A stretch of DNA of 64,000 bases from Pelagibius sp965227505 (GTDB lineage Bacteria > Pseudomonadota > Alphaproteobacteria > Kiloniellales > Kiloniellaceae): NCBI RefSeq assembly GCF_965227505.1, contig NZ_OZ245757.1, positions 558,001 through 622,000 on the forward strand, in the 5' to 3' direction. The notes beneath the pieces were generated by a model. It worked only from the letters and a program-made list of their open reading frames with translations, was not told the origin of the DNA and did no database searches. The position numbers and the translations under genes were made by a program. Of this stretch, positions 55,450 to 64,000 are shown piece after piece. Position 1 is the first letter of the stretch. Each line of letters starts with the position of its first letter.

Positions 55450-56013
55450 ATGACGCTTGTTCGCAAGCTGTCGGCTTTTGAGGCCGATAAGCTGACGCAT
55501 CATCTTTGCCGTCTTTCTCCGGAAGAGCGACGGCTGCGGTTCGGCCACGCGGTGAGTTCACAGGGCCTGGCCGATTTCGTCGAGGCTATCGACTGGTCTG
55601 AAACCTGGGCCATAGGCGCGGTCGACGGACAGGACCTGCACGGGGTTGTCGAACTGCGCCGTGCGGGTGCCTGGTGGACCGGCGCGGCCGAACTCTCAGT
55701 CTCGGTCGAGGAGCCTTATCAGAACCAGGGACTGGGCACGCGGCTGGTCGCCGAAGCGCTGCTGGTCGCGCGCAACCGCGGGATCCGCACGGTCTTTCTG
55801 CTGTGCCTGCCGGAAAACCGGCCAATCCAGCGAATCGCAAAGAAGTTCTCCGGACGGCTCACCATGGTCGACGGCGATCTGGAAGCGCGCATCCAGCCAC
55901 TCCAACCGACCCCGCTGACGGTGATGATGGAACTCTTCAACGACACCCGGGGGATCGTGCAGAGCGTTCTGGAGCAGGCCGCCAAGGCGCCGGCCGGGTC
56001 AAGCGGGCGCTAG
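55450..56013 (+). CDS. GNAT family N-acetyltransferase
   Basis: The 187-residue single GNAT domain has the acetyl-CoA binding motif A, SVEEPYQNQGLGTRLVAEALLVARNRG (Q/RxxGxG/A type, about residues 88-114), and motif B in FLLCLPENRPIQRIAKKF. The substrate is unknown. It ends 70 bp before the 3' end of tRNA-Glu, which is on the opposite strand. Confidence 0.88.
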   Translation: MTLVRKLSAFEADKLTHHLCRLSPEERRLRFGHAVSSQGLADFVEAIDWSETWAIGAVDGQDLHGVVELRRAGAWWTGAAELSVSVEEPYQNQGLGTRLVAEALLVARNRGIRTVFLLCLPENRPIQRIAKKFSGRLTMVDGDLEARIQPLQPTPLTVMMELFNDTRGIVQSVLEQAAKAPAGSSGR

Positions 56014-56083
56014 GCCAGGGTTGCGGAACGGCTGCGGGTCGGCGAAGGCCGGGCGCTCACCAACTGTCGTTTGGAGGGAAGGA

Positions 56084-56159
56084 TGGCGACCCCTACGGGA
56101 CTCGAACCCGTGTTTTCGCCGTGAAAGGGCGATGTCCTAGGCCACTAGACGAAGGGGTC
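56084..56159 (-). tRNA. tRNA-Glu (UUC anticodon)
   Basis: The minus strand folds as a 76-base tRNA with encoded CCA. The acceptor GACCCCT pairs with AGGGGTC, the anticodon loop CTTTCAC places UUC at 56123-56125, and the T arm is ACGGG-TTCGAGT-CCCGT. The sequence closely matches bacterial tRNA-Glu, including TTCGTCTAGTGGCCTAGGAC in the D arm. Confidence 0.97.
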
Positions 56160-56248
56160 GTCGGGCAGAGGATTTAGCCCCTCGCCCGCCGGATTGCAAG
56201 CCAATCTCGGCGCTGCGGCGCTTAAAGACGCGCCTGCAAAAGCGGATG

Positions 56249-57163
56249 CTAATAGCCCGGCGGATCGGGGGCCGGGTCGACCGCGCCCGCGCTGCCGGAC
56301 TGCGCCCCACTCTCCGGCGGATTGCGCTCGGCGAGTTGCGCGGCGCCGTAGACTCTGCCGGGCCCCTCAGGGGGCAGTTCGGCAATGGGAACGGCGCCGA
56401 TCTCCTTGATCAGTTTCTCCAGCATGGCGGCCGCGAAGTCTTCGTAGTTGTTGGCCGTCATCACGAAGGCGCCGGTCCCGCCGATCACCGAGGTCCGGTA
56501 GTAGGCGTCCACCGAGGAGTCTTCGTTGAGGATGGCCAGCCCGTTGATGGTGATGCCGCGCAGCACCGCCAGATCGCGCAGCTTCGACGGCTGGGCGCCC
56601 TGATTGGCCCGGCCGTCGCCGGAGATGTCGATGACCCGCCGCACGCCCTGAAACCCGTTGCGGTCGAGCGCGCGGGCCGCAAATTCGATGGCGCCGCCGA
56701 TGGCGGTTCCTCCGCCGTCCAGAAACCGCGGCGTCGAATCGATGATCTCGGCGAAGCCCTGCGCCGAATCCGCTGTTGTCAGATGCTGCCAGTCGATCGC
56801 CATGTGCTGGCGGCGGTTGTCGGACCACTGGATCATCGCCACGGCGACCCCCAGTTCCCCGGTGGCGCGGATCGCCGAAGCCACAGCGGGATGACGAAAG
56901 GCGTCGGCAAAGCCGCGCATCTGGAGGTCGAACTCCTCGGCGGAGACCGAGGAGGAAGCATCGACCGCCAGCACCAGTTCCAGATCGACAGGCTGGCCAC
57001 CACCGTCAGCCTGCGCCAAAGCCTCCCCCGAAGGAGAGGCGCGGCTCTCTGTGCCGGCCTGGGCCGCTGCCGGAACAGCCGCCAAAAGGGTGGCAAGCAG
57101 TCCGGCGCGCAAGGCCGCAGCGATCCTGCCTGATCTCGGGAAACCGTCGAGCCGCATCACCAT
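56249..57163 (-). CDS. DUF1194 (VWA-like) exported protein
   Basis: The 304-residue protein has a signal peptide (RIAAALRAGLLATLLAAVPAAAQA), then a von Willebrand A-like domain with the metal-site motif DASSSVS, GGTAIGGAIEFA and RVIDISGDGRANQG, which mark the alphaproteobacterial DUF1194 family. The function is unknown; a periplasmic adhesion or scaffold role is likely. The C-terminus is Pro/Gly-rich. I chose ATG 57163; ATG 57157 and a TTG at 57184 are alternatives, and none has a clear ribosome binding site. Confidence 0.85.
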   Translation of the reverse strand: MVMRLDGFPRSGRIAAALRAGLLATLLAAVPAAAQAGTESRASPSGEALAQADGGGQPVDLELVLAVDASSSVSAEEFDLQMRGFADAFRHPAVASAIRATGELGVAVAMIQWSDNRRQHMAIDWQHLTTADSAQGFAEIIDSTPRFLDGGGTAIGGAIEFAARALDRNGFQGVRRVIDISGDGRANQGAQPSKLRDLAVLRGITINGLAILNEDSSVDAYYRTSVIGGTGAFVMTANNYEDFAAAMLEKLIKEIGAVPIAELPPEGPGRVYGAAQLAERNPPESGAQSGSAGAVDPAPDPPGY

Positions 57164-57272
57164 GAAGCAGAGCTTAACCGCCAAAGGCGCCCGCTGTCGC
57201 GCGGAATAGCGCCGCTGACCGCAATTTGAACGCCGGCTCCCTGCGCCGTATATCGCTAATTTACCAGCAAAA

Positions 57273-59096
57273 TCAATGGGTCAGTGGGGCAGCATCCTCA
57301 ATCACGAACTGCACGGTCTCAACACCGCCCCAACGGTCGATCTGCAGGCGGCCGGCAACATGCAACGGAAGACCGGCGGTCTGCAGAAGCGCAGGCCCCA
57401 GCGCCCCGTCCATGGCGCGGAACGCGATGGCTTTCAACCGGCCGCCCCCTGCCCCGGAGAGGTAGCAACGCACGTGATTCTCGCCGACGACCGAGGCCTG
57501 CGCCACCTTCACCGACGGCAAGGCGAACCGCGGCTGGACGTTGCCGACTCCAAAGGGGGCACAGCGCTCCAGGGCGGCCAGCAATTCGAGGGTCGCCCCC
57601 TTGGGCTGCAGCGCGCCGTCGATGCCGAGCGCGGGGCGATAGGCGATTTCCGTCAGGCGCTGCGCCAGGCGTTCACCCAGAAAGGCCGCAAGATCCGCAA
57701 GGCTGTCACGCGCCACGGTCAGCCCGGCCGCCATGGGATGGCCGCCGCCGTTGACCAGCAGGCCGGCCTGGCGCGCGGCGATGACCGCGCCCCCCAGGTC
57801 GACCCCCGGAACCGAACGGCCGGACCCCTTGCCGACCGGGCCGTCCAGGGCGATCACCAGCGCCGGCCGGTTGTAGCGTTCCTTCAGGCGGCTGGCGACG
57901 ATGCCGATCACACCCGCATGCCAGCCCTCCGCCGCCGCGACCACCAGCCCCTCGCCAGGTCCGGCCTCTTCAACCTGCAGGATCGCCTGATCCAGAACCC
58001 GGGCCTCGATCTCCCGGCGCTCGCTGTTGTAGCCGTCCAGTTCCGCGGCCATGACCGCCGCCGGCCCGGGCTCGTCGCAGCACAGCAAACGGGCCCCCAG
58101 GGGCGCCGCGCCGACGCGCCCGCCCGCATTCACCCGCGGGCCCAGCAGGTAGCCGGCGTGATAGGTGCCCGGCGCCTCATTGATGCGGGCGACATCGCAG
58201 AGCGCCGCGAGCCCGGCGTTGCCGCGGCGGCCCATGACCTTCAGACCCTGGGCCACCAGGGCCCGGTTGACACCGGTCAGGGGCACCACGTCGCAGACGG
58301 TCCCCAGCGCCACGAGATCGAGCCACTGGCGCAAGTCCGGCTCGGGCCGGCCGGTCTGCGCGTACCATCCCTGCGTCCGCAGGGTCCGGTTCAGCGCCAC
58401 CACCAGCATGAAGGCGACGCCGACGGCGGCCAACTGTCCGTGGCCGCTGGTGTCGTCCAGACGGTTCGGGTTCACCACCGCCGCGACGGCAGGCAGCCGG
58501 GGCTCTGCGGCGTGGTGGTCGACGACCACGATGTCCAGCCCGGCGCCGGCCGCAGTCTCCAGCACTTCGAAGGCAGAGATCCCGCAGTCGACCGTGATGA
58601 CGAGGTCGACCCCGGCCTCCGCGAGGCGCTTCAGCGCCGGTCCGTTCGGTCCGTAGCCTTCCGCCAGGCGGTCGGGAATATAGATTTCCAGCGGCACGCC
58701 GAGCGCGGCGAAGAAGCGGTGCAGCAGCGCCGAGGACGTCGCCCCGTCGACGTCATAATCGCCGAAAACCGCAACCTTCTCGCCATTCCGGATCGCAAGC
58801 GCCAGCCGCGCCGCCGCGCGGTCCATATCCTGAAAGGCCGAAGGATCGGGCAGATAGTCACGCAGCGTCGGTGCTAGGAAGCGTTCCGCCTCCTCGGTGC
58901 CGACGCCTCGGGCGGCAAGCACCCTTCCCACGACCTCCGGCAGGCCGAGCTGCTGAGCGAGGGCAAGGCCCAAACGGCCGCCGCCCAGGCGTTCTTCCCA
59001 ACGCTTGCCGCCGAGGGAGCGCTCGACCCCGAGAAAGCAGTCCCGCCGGGCCTCGCCCGCCGACGCCGCTGCGGAGCCTGAAGGACCGGCGGCCAC
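57273..59096 (-). CDS. recJ: single-stranded-DNA-specific exonuclease RecJ
   Basis: The 607-residue 5'-3' exonuclease acts in recombination and mismatch repair. The DHH phosphoesterase motifs are visible: DYDVDGATSSALL (113-125), VITVDCGISA, VVDHHAAEP, and the DHHA1 region with GGHPMAAGLTV. The start is a GTG at 59096; glpX ends 5 bp upstream on the same strand. The gene order hom-glpX-recJ is common in alphaproteobacteria. Confidence 0.95.
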   Translation of the reverse strand: MAAGPSGSAAASAGEARRDCFLGVERSLGGKRWEERLGGGRLGLALAQQLGLPEVVGRVLAARGVGTEEAERFLAPTLRDYLPDPSAFQDMDRAAARLALAIRNGEKVAVFGDYDVDGATSSALLHRFFAALGVPLEIYIPDRLAEGYGPNGPALKRLAEAGVDLVITVDCGISAFEVLETAAGAGLDIVVVDHHAAEPRLPAVAAVVNPNRLDDTSGHGQLAAVGVAFMLVVALNRTLRTQGWYAQTGRPEPDLRQWLDLVALGTVCDVVPLTGVNRALVAQGLKVMGRRGNAGLAALCDVARINEAPGTYHAGYLLGPRVNAGGRVGAAPLGARLLCCDEPGPAAVMAAELDGYNSERREIEARVLDQAILQVEEAGPGEGLVVAAAEGWHAGVIGIVASRLKERYNRPALVIALDGPVGKGSGRSVPGVDLGGAVIAARQAGLLVNGGGHPMAAGLTVARDSLADLAAFLGERLAQRLTEIAYRPALGIDGALQPKGATLELLAALERCAPFGVGNVQPRFALPSVKVAQASVVGENHVRCYLSGAGGGRLKAIAFRAMDGALGPALLQTAGLPLHVAGRLQIDRWGGVETVQFVIEDAAPLTH

Positions 59097-59101
59097 GACC
59101 G

Positions 59102-60088
59102 CTAAACGCCGAGCTCGTCGTACCAGGTCTTGCGCTGGAAATTATGGTGGGCCTCGACATAGCGCACGGTGCCCGACTTCGACCGCATGACCACGGAATG
59201 GGTCATGGCACCGCCGTGATAGCGCCGCACGCCCTTCAGCATCGACCCGTCGGTGACGCCGCTGGCCGCGAACATGACGTCCCCGCTGGCCAGATCGTCC
59301 AGGCTGTACTTCCGGTCATAGTCGGTGATGCCCCAGCGGTCGGCACGGCGCCGTTCTTCTTCATTGCGGAAGACGAGCCGGCCCTGGAACTGACCCCCGA
59401 TGCAGCGCAGAGCCGCCGCAGCCAGAACACCCTCCGGCGCGCCGCCGACGCCGATGTAGATATCGACGCCGCTTTCCGGGCTGCTCGTGGCCATGACGCC
59501 GGAGACATCGCCGTCGCCGATCAGCATGATCCGCGCCCCGGCTTCGCGGACCTTGGTGATCAGATCGCTGTGCCGCGGCCGGTCCAGGATGCAGGCCACA
59601 AGGTCGGAAACTTCGACCTGCTTGGCCTTGGCAAGATTTGCCAGATTGGTGGCCGGCTCCTCGTCGAGGTCGACGAGATCATCCGGCAGCCCGCCGCCGA
59701 CGGCGATCTTCGACATGTAGGTGTCCGGCGCGTTGAGGAAGTTCCCGGACTCGGCCATGGCGATCACCGCCATGGCGTTCTGCCCGCCCTTGGCGGTGAT
59801 GGTGGTGCCCTCGAGAGGATCGAGGGCGATGTCGATGGAGGGCCCGCCACTGCCGACCTTCTCGCCGATGTAGAGCATCGGCGCCTCGTCGCGCTCGCCC
59901 TCGCCAATCACCACCGTGCCGTCGATGCCCAGGCTGTTGAGGGACTGGCGCATGGCGTTCACGGCCGCCTGGTCGGCGGCCTTTTCATCGCCGCGCCCCA
60001 TGAGACGCGACGCTGCCAAGGCAGCCGCCTCCGTAACGCGGACGGTCTCCAGGGCCAGGTTTCGATCCATCGCACTGTTCGTTGCCAT
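59102..60088 (-). CDS. glpX: class II fructose-1,6-bisphosphatase GlpX
   Basis: The 328-residue enzyme of the lithium-sensitive phosphatase superfamily dephosphorylates fructose-1,6-bisphosphate (and often sedoheptulose-1,7-bisphosphate) in gluconeogenesis. The metal-binding motif DPLEGTT, GEGERDEAPMLYIGE and GVGGAPEGVLAAAALRC are clear. AGGAAGAGG precedes the ATG at 60088; the frame extends 15 codons further without family match. It sits between hom and recJ. Confidence 0.95.
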   Translation of the reverse strand: MATNSAMDRNLALETVRVTEAAALAASRLMGRGDEKAADQAAVNAMRQSLNSLGIDGTVVIGEGERDEAPMLYIGEKVGSGGPSIDIALDPLEGTTITAKGGQNAMAVIAMAESGNFLNAPDTYMSKIAVGGGLPDDLVDLDEEPATNLANLAKAKQVEVSDLVACILDRPRHSDLITKVREAGARIMLIGDGDVSGVMATSSPESGVDIYIGVGGAPEGVLAAAALRCIGGQFQGRLVFRNEEERRRADRWGITDYDRKYSLDDLASGDVMFAASGVTDGSMLKGVRRYHGGAMTHSVVMRSKSGTVRYVEAHHNFQRKTWYDELGV

Positions 60089-60140
60089 CGCTGCCTCTTC
60101 CTTTCGGACCGCGCCTCGCACCGCGCCGGTCATCAGGTTT

Positions 60141-61466
60141 TCAAAAATCTACGATACGGATCAGTTGCGGCGGCTCCAAGGTGGCTTCCAGGACCGCGAT
60201 TCGCGCCAGCGCAGCTTGCATCGCCGCTTCGCTGGTCTCGTGTGTCATGATGATGACCGGAACCGGCTCGCCCTCGCCCTGCGCACGCCCGCGTTGCAGC
60301 ATGGACTCCATGGAGATATCCGCGTCACGCAGCACCGCCGAAACGTCTGCAATCACCCCGGGCCTGTCGAGCACCAGCAAGCGCAGATAGTAGGCACAGG
60401 CGTGCCGCTCCATGGGCAGTGTCGGCAGCTGGCGCAGTTGGGTGGCTGCAATGCCAAAGACCGGCGGCGCCGTCCCGCGGGCCAGATCGATCAGGTCGGC
60501 GACGACGGCCGAGGCCGTCGGCCCGGCCCCTGCACCGCGGCCTTCGTACATGGTGGTGTCGACGAAGTCGCCGTCGGCCACGACGGCGTTGAAGACACCG
60601 TCGACCGATGCGATGGGCCGTCCCTTGCGCACCATGCAGGGATGCACCCGCTGTTCCACCTCACCATTGACCTGCTGGGCCACCCCCAGAAGCTTGATGC
60701 AGTACCCCAGCTCCTCCGCATAGGCCACGTCGAGCGCCGAAACGTTGCGGATGCCTTCCACATAGACGGCATCGAAGTCGACTTCGCAGCCGAACGCGAG
60801 GGCCGTCAGGATCGCCAGCTTGTGTGCGGTATCGACGCCGTCGACATCGAAGCTGGGGTCGGCCTCGGCGTAACCGAGGCGCTGGGCGTCCGCGAGAACC
60901 TCGTCAAAGTCCTGGGCCGCGCCGACGTTTCCACCCTGGCCGCCGGCCGCCGACATCTGCGTGAGGATGTAGTTGCAGGTGCCGTTCAGAATGCCGTAGA
61001 CGCGGCTGATCCGGTTGCCGGCCAGCCCTTCACGCAGGCCCTTGATAATCGGAATGCCACCTGCCACCGCCGCCTCGTAGGCGATTGTGCAGCCCTTGTC
61101 TTCGGCAAGGCGGGCCAAGGCCGTCCCGTGGTGCGCCAGCAAGGCCTTGTTGGCGGTGACGACCGACCGGCCGGCAGAAAGCGCCGCCTCGACCGTTTCG
61201 CGCGCCACCCCTTCGGCCCCGCCGATCAGTTCGACGACCACGTCCACCTCCGCCTCGCGGGCCATGACGACCGGATCGTCGAACCACTGCTGGGCCGAGA
61301 GATCGATCCCCCTGTCCCGGGACCGGTCGCGCGCGCAGACCGCCGCGACTCTGACGCCGCGCCCGGACCGCGCCGCGATGGCGCTCGCGTTCCGCTCCAA
61401 CAATTGGAGCGTTCCCGCGCCGACCGTACCGAGGCCGGCGACCGCTATACGCAGAGGTGTTGTCAA
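60141..61466 (-). CDS. hom: homoserine dehydrogenase
   Basis: The 441-residue NAD(P)-dependent enzyme converts aspartate semialdehyde to homoserine for threonine and methionine. The Rossmann motif is GLGTVGAGTLQLL at the N-terminus. The catalytic domain includes LNGTCNYILTQM and GYAEADPSFDVDGVDTAHKL. A C-terminal ACT domain (LLVLDRPGVIADVSAVLRD) permits feedback control. The start overlaps the aminotransferase stop by 4 bp. Confidence 0.96.
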   Translation of the reverse strand: MTTPLRIAVAGLGTVGAGTLQLLERNASAIAARSGRGVRVAAVCARDRSRDRGIDLSAQQWFDDPVVMAREAEVDVVVELIGGAEGVARETVEAALSAGRSVVTANKALLAHHGTALARLAEDKGCTIAYEAAVAGGIPIIKGLREGLAGNRISRVYGILNGTCNYILTQMSAAGGQGGNVGAAQDFDEVLADAQRLGYAEADPSFDVDGVDTAHKLAILTALAFGCEVDFDAVYVEGIRNVSALDVAYAEELGYCIKLLGVAQQVNGEVEQRVHPCMVRKGRPIASVDGVFNAVVADGDFVDTTMYEGRGAGAGPTASAVVADLIDLARGTAPPVFGIAATQLRQLPTLPMERHACAYYLRLLVLDRPGVIADVSAVLRDADISMESMLQRGRAQGEGEPVPVIIMTHETSEAAMQAALARIAVLEATLEPPQLIRIVDF

Positions 61467-62683
61467 GAGGCGATGTTCCGAACCTTGGGATCACCGGGCC
61501 CGATCCCGGAAGACCGGAGGAAAGACCTTATGTTGCGGACGGCCTGCCGGGTGCGCTGTTCGTTCTCCACCAGCCCCAGGCGCACAAAGCCTTCGCCGTA
61601 TTCGCCGAAGCCGACGCCCGGCGCCACGGCCACCTGCGCCTCCTCGAGCAGCAGCTTTGAGAACTCCAAAGAGCCCATCTCCTTCAGCGCTTCCGGCAGA
61701 GGCGCCCAGCAGAACATGGTGGCGGGCGGACTAGGGATCGGCCAGCCGGCCGCCGCGAGGCCGGACACCAGCACATCGCGCCGCGAGCGGTAGCGTTCAC
61801 GCATCTCGTCGACACAGTCCTGCGGTCCGTTGAGCGCCACGGTGGCAGCCACCTGGATCGGCGTGAAGGCGCCGTAGTCGAGATACGACTTAACCCGGCT
61901 GAGGGCCGCCACCAGATCCGCATTGCCGGCGCAAAAGCCGATCCGCCAGCCTGGCATCGAGTAGGTCTTGCTGAGGGAGGTGAATTCCACAGCGATGTCG
62001 CGTGCCCCCGGTATCTGCAGGATCGACGGCGGCGGCGTGCCCTCGAAGTAGACCTCGGCATAGGCGAGGTCGGAGATCACGTAGATCTTATGCTCGCGGC
62101 AAAAGTCCACCACGGCGGCATAGAAGCCCAGATCGACGACCTCCGCGGTCGGATTGGCGGGATAGTTCAGAACAAGGGCCGAGGGCTTGGGCACGGAGTG
62201 GCGGACGGCGCGCTCCAGTTGCTCCATGAAGTCGAACCCGGGCCCTACGGGCAGGCTGCGGATGGCGGCGCCGGCGATGATGAAGCCGAAGGCGTGGATC
62301 GGATAACTGGGGTTCGGCGCCAGGATGATGTCGCCCGGACTGGTGATCGCCTGAGCCAGGTTTGCAAGGCCCTCCTTGGAGCCCAGGGTCACGATCACCT
62401 CTCGTTCCGGATCAAGCTCGACACCGAAACGTTCGCCGTAGTAGCGGCAGAGGGCGCGGCGAAGGCCGGGTATGCCGCGCGACGTGGAGTAACGGTGGAC
62501 GCGCGGGTCGCCCAGGGTTTCGACCAGCTTGTCGACCACGTGCTTGGGGGGCGGCTGGTCCGGGTTCCCCATCCCGAAATCGATGATGTCCTTTCCGTCC
62601 GCGCGCGCCTTGGACTTCAAGGCATTCACCTCGGCAAAGACGTAAGGCGGCAGGCGCTTGATACGGTGGAAGTCCTGGGACAT
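61463..62683 (-). CDS. alaC: class I/II aminotransferase (AlaC / LL-DAP aminotransferase-like)
   Basis: The 406-residue PLP enzyme has the cofactor lysine in SLSKTYSMPGWRIGF and the substrate-binding LNYPANPTAEVVD. The group includes alanine transaminase AlaC and LL-diaminopimelate aminotransferase; the position upstream of hom fits aspartate-family or alanine metabolism. GAT-fold features such as GMGNPDQPPPKHVVDKL are present. The 14-bp minisatellite lies just before the start. Confidence 0.9.
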   Translation of the reverse strand: MSQDFHRIKRLPPYVFAEVNALKSKARADGKDIIDFGMGNPDQPPPKHVVDKLVETLGDPRVHRYSTSRGIPGLRRALCRYYGERFGVELDPEREVIVTLGSKEGLANLAQAITSPGDIILAPNPSYPIHAFGFIIAGAAIRSLPVGPGFDFMEQLERAVRHSVPKPSALVLNYPANPTAEVVDLGFYAAVVDFCREHKIYVISDLAYAEVYFEGTPPPSILQIPGARDIAVEFTSLSKTYSMPGWRIGFCAGNADLVAALSRVKSYLDYGAFTPIQVAATVALNGPQDCVDEMRERYRSRRDVLVSGLAAAGWPIPSPPATMFCWAPLPEALKEMGSLEFSKLLLEEAQVAVAPGVGFGEYGEGFVRLGLVENEQRTRQAVRNIRSFLRSSGIGPGDPKVRNIAS

Positions 62684-62714
62684 TGGATCTTGGTCTGTGG
62701 TGCCGGATCGTTGC

Positions 62715-62809
62715 CGGGGGTCGCTTAGGGGATCGCTTACGGGGGACGGTTACCGGGGCTTGTTTACCGGGGCTCGTTTATCGGGGCTCGTTTATCGGGG
62801 CCCGTCACC
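62715..62809. repeat. 14-bp minisatellite upstream of the aminotransferase
   Basis: Seven degenerate head-to-tail copies of a 13-14 bp unit. The last four are in exact 14-bp phase at 62754, 62768, 62782 and 62796 (CGGGGCTCGTTTAT twice exactly). The block ends 32 bp from the aminotransferase ATG on the minus strand, so it sits in that gene's leader or promoter. Confidence 0.85.
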
Positions 62810-62916
62810 GGGCCGCCTTGCTGCCCCCGCCCGGCTCCGACGCGGGGCCCTGCAGCCGACCTGCAGCCGAAACGTCGGCGGGGCCTCGTTCAGCGCCCCT
62901 TGTACCGGGGCCCCGG

Positions 62917-63726
62917 CTAGTTTTCCAGGAAGATTTCGACCCGCCTGTTGCCGGCTTCGCCCGAGGGCATGAACTCATGATACACGGGCTCGGCATCCGA
63001 CCGCGCTTCGGTCTTCAGGGCGGCGCCGGACACGCCAAGGCGCCGCAGCTCCGCCGACACGGCGTCGGCCCGCTTCAGCGACATCTCGAAGTTGGCGACC
63101 TGATGCTCGTCCGGCGTCGCGTTGCGGGTCCGGCTGCTGGCGTGCCCCACCACCCGCAAACTGCCCCCGCGCTGCTGGTGCAGGGTCACGAGGTCCCGCA
63201 GGACGTCACGGTCGTTGCCGTCCAGGTCGACCGAGCCATGGCTGAAGAAGATGATGGCCGCCAGCTGCCCGCTGTCGCCTGCCGACGACTGCGGCTCCAG
63301 CGCGGCGACCTGATCGCCGCGGGTCACCGAGCCGGACGAGATGATCAGGCTGTTGGCGAAGGGGTCGGCCGAAGCCGCCGTTTCGAGCGGCGGGACCTCG
63401 GTGAACGTCGCGTTGTCGCGGTCCGCCGAAAGCTCCGCCACCATCTGATCGCGGGCTTCCGGCGGGGTATGGGGCTGGGGTCCGCTGGGAACCTCCGACA
63501 AATTAGGAAATTCGTCCTTTGCCCCCTCCGTGGTGACCCTCTGCGGCTGTTCGGCCGCCTGCTGCTCGGGGGACATGGTCGCATCGTCCAGCGCGACACA
63601 ACCGACCATCAGCAGCGCCGCAGCACAGCAGACGCTCCAGCGGCCCAAAGGGCCGGCAACCCCCTCCGTCCAGCGCGTCCGGCGCGGCCTCTCGGGCGTC
63701 CCGGCGCTCTCCTGCAACCTCGTCAT
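62917..63726 (-). CDS. OmpA-family lipoprotein
   Basis: This is a 269-residue protein. The hydrophobic signal segment ends in the lipobox LMVGC near residue 43, after a long charged N-region. The C-terminal OmpA domain (about 160-269: IFFSHGSVDLDGNDRDVL, VVGHASSRTRN, LKRADAVSAELRRLGV, NRRVEIFLE) binds peptidoglycan. It anchors the outer membrane to the wall. AAGGA precedes the ATG at 63726. It is divergent from the PHA synthase-like gene. Confidence 0.87.
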   Translation of the reverse strand: MTRLQESAGTPERPRRTRWTEGVAGPLGRWSVCCAAALLMVGCVALDDATMSPEQQAAEQPQRVTTEGAKDEFPNLSEVPSGPQPHTPPEARDQMVAELSADRDNATFTEVPPLETAASADPFANSLIISSGSVTRGDQVAALEPQSSAGDSGQLAAIIFFSHGSVDLDGNDRDVLRDLVTLHQQRGGSLRVVGHASSRTRNATPDEHQVANFEMSLKRADAVSAELRRLGVSGAALKTEARSDAEPVYHEFMPSGEAGNRRVEIFLEN

Positions 63727-63864
63727 TGCGTCTCTTCCTTGCATCGCCAAAGAACCCGAATTCTCAGCCGATCCGGGCCCGACCGCCCGACTTGAGGCGG
63801 GATTCTCCGCTATTGAATCGGCGCTACCCCCCTATTACTTTGCGGGGCGTTTCGGCGCCGACAG

Positions 63865-63895
63865 CCTGAAACCGGAGTCCTGCCCCGGGTTCAGG
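63865..63895 (+). promoter_or_regulatory. stem-loop in the leader of the PHA synthase-like gene
   Basis: CCTGAAACCGG (63865-63875) pairs with CCGGGTTCAGG (63885-63895) with one mismatch and a 9-base loop, 32 bp before the ATG at 63928. No T run follows. It may be a regulatory leader hairpin or part of an operator. Confidence 0.35.
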
Positions 63896-63927
63896 CCCGC
63901 AGTTCCCGGTAGGATAAGGAAGCCGTC

Positions 63928-64000
63928 ATGGCGGAGCAACAGCCCCCCGACATCAAATTGCCCGATCCGGTGGAGATCTCGAAATCGGTGGCCGGAATCG
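63928..64000 (+). CDS. start of a PHA synthase-like gene, cut by window edge
   Basis: Only 24 codons are visible: MAEQQPPDIKLPDPVEISKS and four more. The LPDPVE-S-S pattern resembles the N-terminus of class I poly(3-hydroxyalkanoate) synthases of alphaproteobacteria, and AAGGA lies 8 bp upstream. The rest lies outside, so the name is a guess from the N-terminus. Confidence 0.5.
   Translation, partial: MAEQQPPDIKLPDPVEISKSVAGI

Overview
The window is high-GC, gene-dense and free of insertion sequences, phage genes and CRISPR arrays. The run alaC-like aminotransferase / hom / glpX / recJ, the fused mrpAB antiporter gene, two Liv-type ABC transporters, a PAS_5-type protein, a bactofilin and DUF1194/DUF6867-like proteins point to an alphaproteobacterium. 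It is most likely a Rhodospirillales-type environmental or marine heterotroph; this placement is inference from gene content, not from a marker tree.

Layout. 1-1697 (minus): the 5' part of a cation:proton antiporter gene and a nucleoside hydrolase. 2301-8311 (plus): a complete seven-function Mrp/Pha Na+/H+ antiporter operon in six genes, because A and B are fused. 8492-18240 (plus): a Liv-type ABC transporter (SBP, H, M, G, F), then coxG and a molybdenum hydroxylase in coxS-coxL-coxM order. The large subunit carries the form II loop AYRGAGR, so CO is probably not the substrate. 18336-22250: the envelope trio ydbH-ynbE-ydbL. 22314-23255: coxD-like MoxR ATPase. 23463-25564: a universal stress protein and an AGCS amino-acid/Na+ symporter. 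26112-30032: coxE (VWA), a split xdhC pair and a molybdopterin-binding/MocA-like fusion, which complete the maturation set for the hydroxylase.

30047-35422: an alpha/beta hydrolase, a VOC protein and a class II aldolase (minus), then glutathione-dependent formaldehyde oxidation (frmA, fghA) and a fatty acid desaturase (plus). 35440-39014 (minus): bactofilin, PAS_5 protein and a PAS-containing membrane histidine kinase. 39424-40997: ppa overlapping a D-cysteine desulfhydrase/ACC deaminase-family gene. 41086-41981: two tandem paralogous exported proteins of unknown function. 42036-43570: cobD and cobU (convergent). 43790-48989: several exported or membrane proteins of unknown function, a TPR lipoprotein, and a sparsely coding stretch.

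49119-54687 (minus): a second, more conventional Liv operon with a DUF6867-like membrane gene. 55094-56159: a small orphan gene, a GNAT acetyltransferase and tRNA-Glu(UUC). 56249-63726 (minus): a DUF1194 protein, recJ, glpX, hom, an aminotransferase, a 14-bp minisatellite and an OmpA-family lipoprotein. 63928-64000: the start of what looks like a PHA synthase gene.

The most coherent candidate for an undescribed system is the 8.5-30 kb block. It combines a dedicated importer, a form II molybdenum hydroxylase, a membrane-anchored CoxG and the maturation factors CoxD, CoxE, XdhC and MocA, and could take up and hydroxylate an unknown small molecule. The most novel proteins are the tandem pair at 41 kb, which share two cysteines at identical spacing, and the duplicated-motif / Pro-Gln linker / six-cysteine protein at 43.8-45.4 kb.
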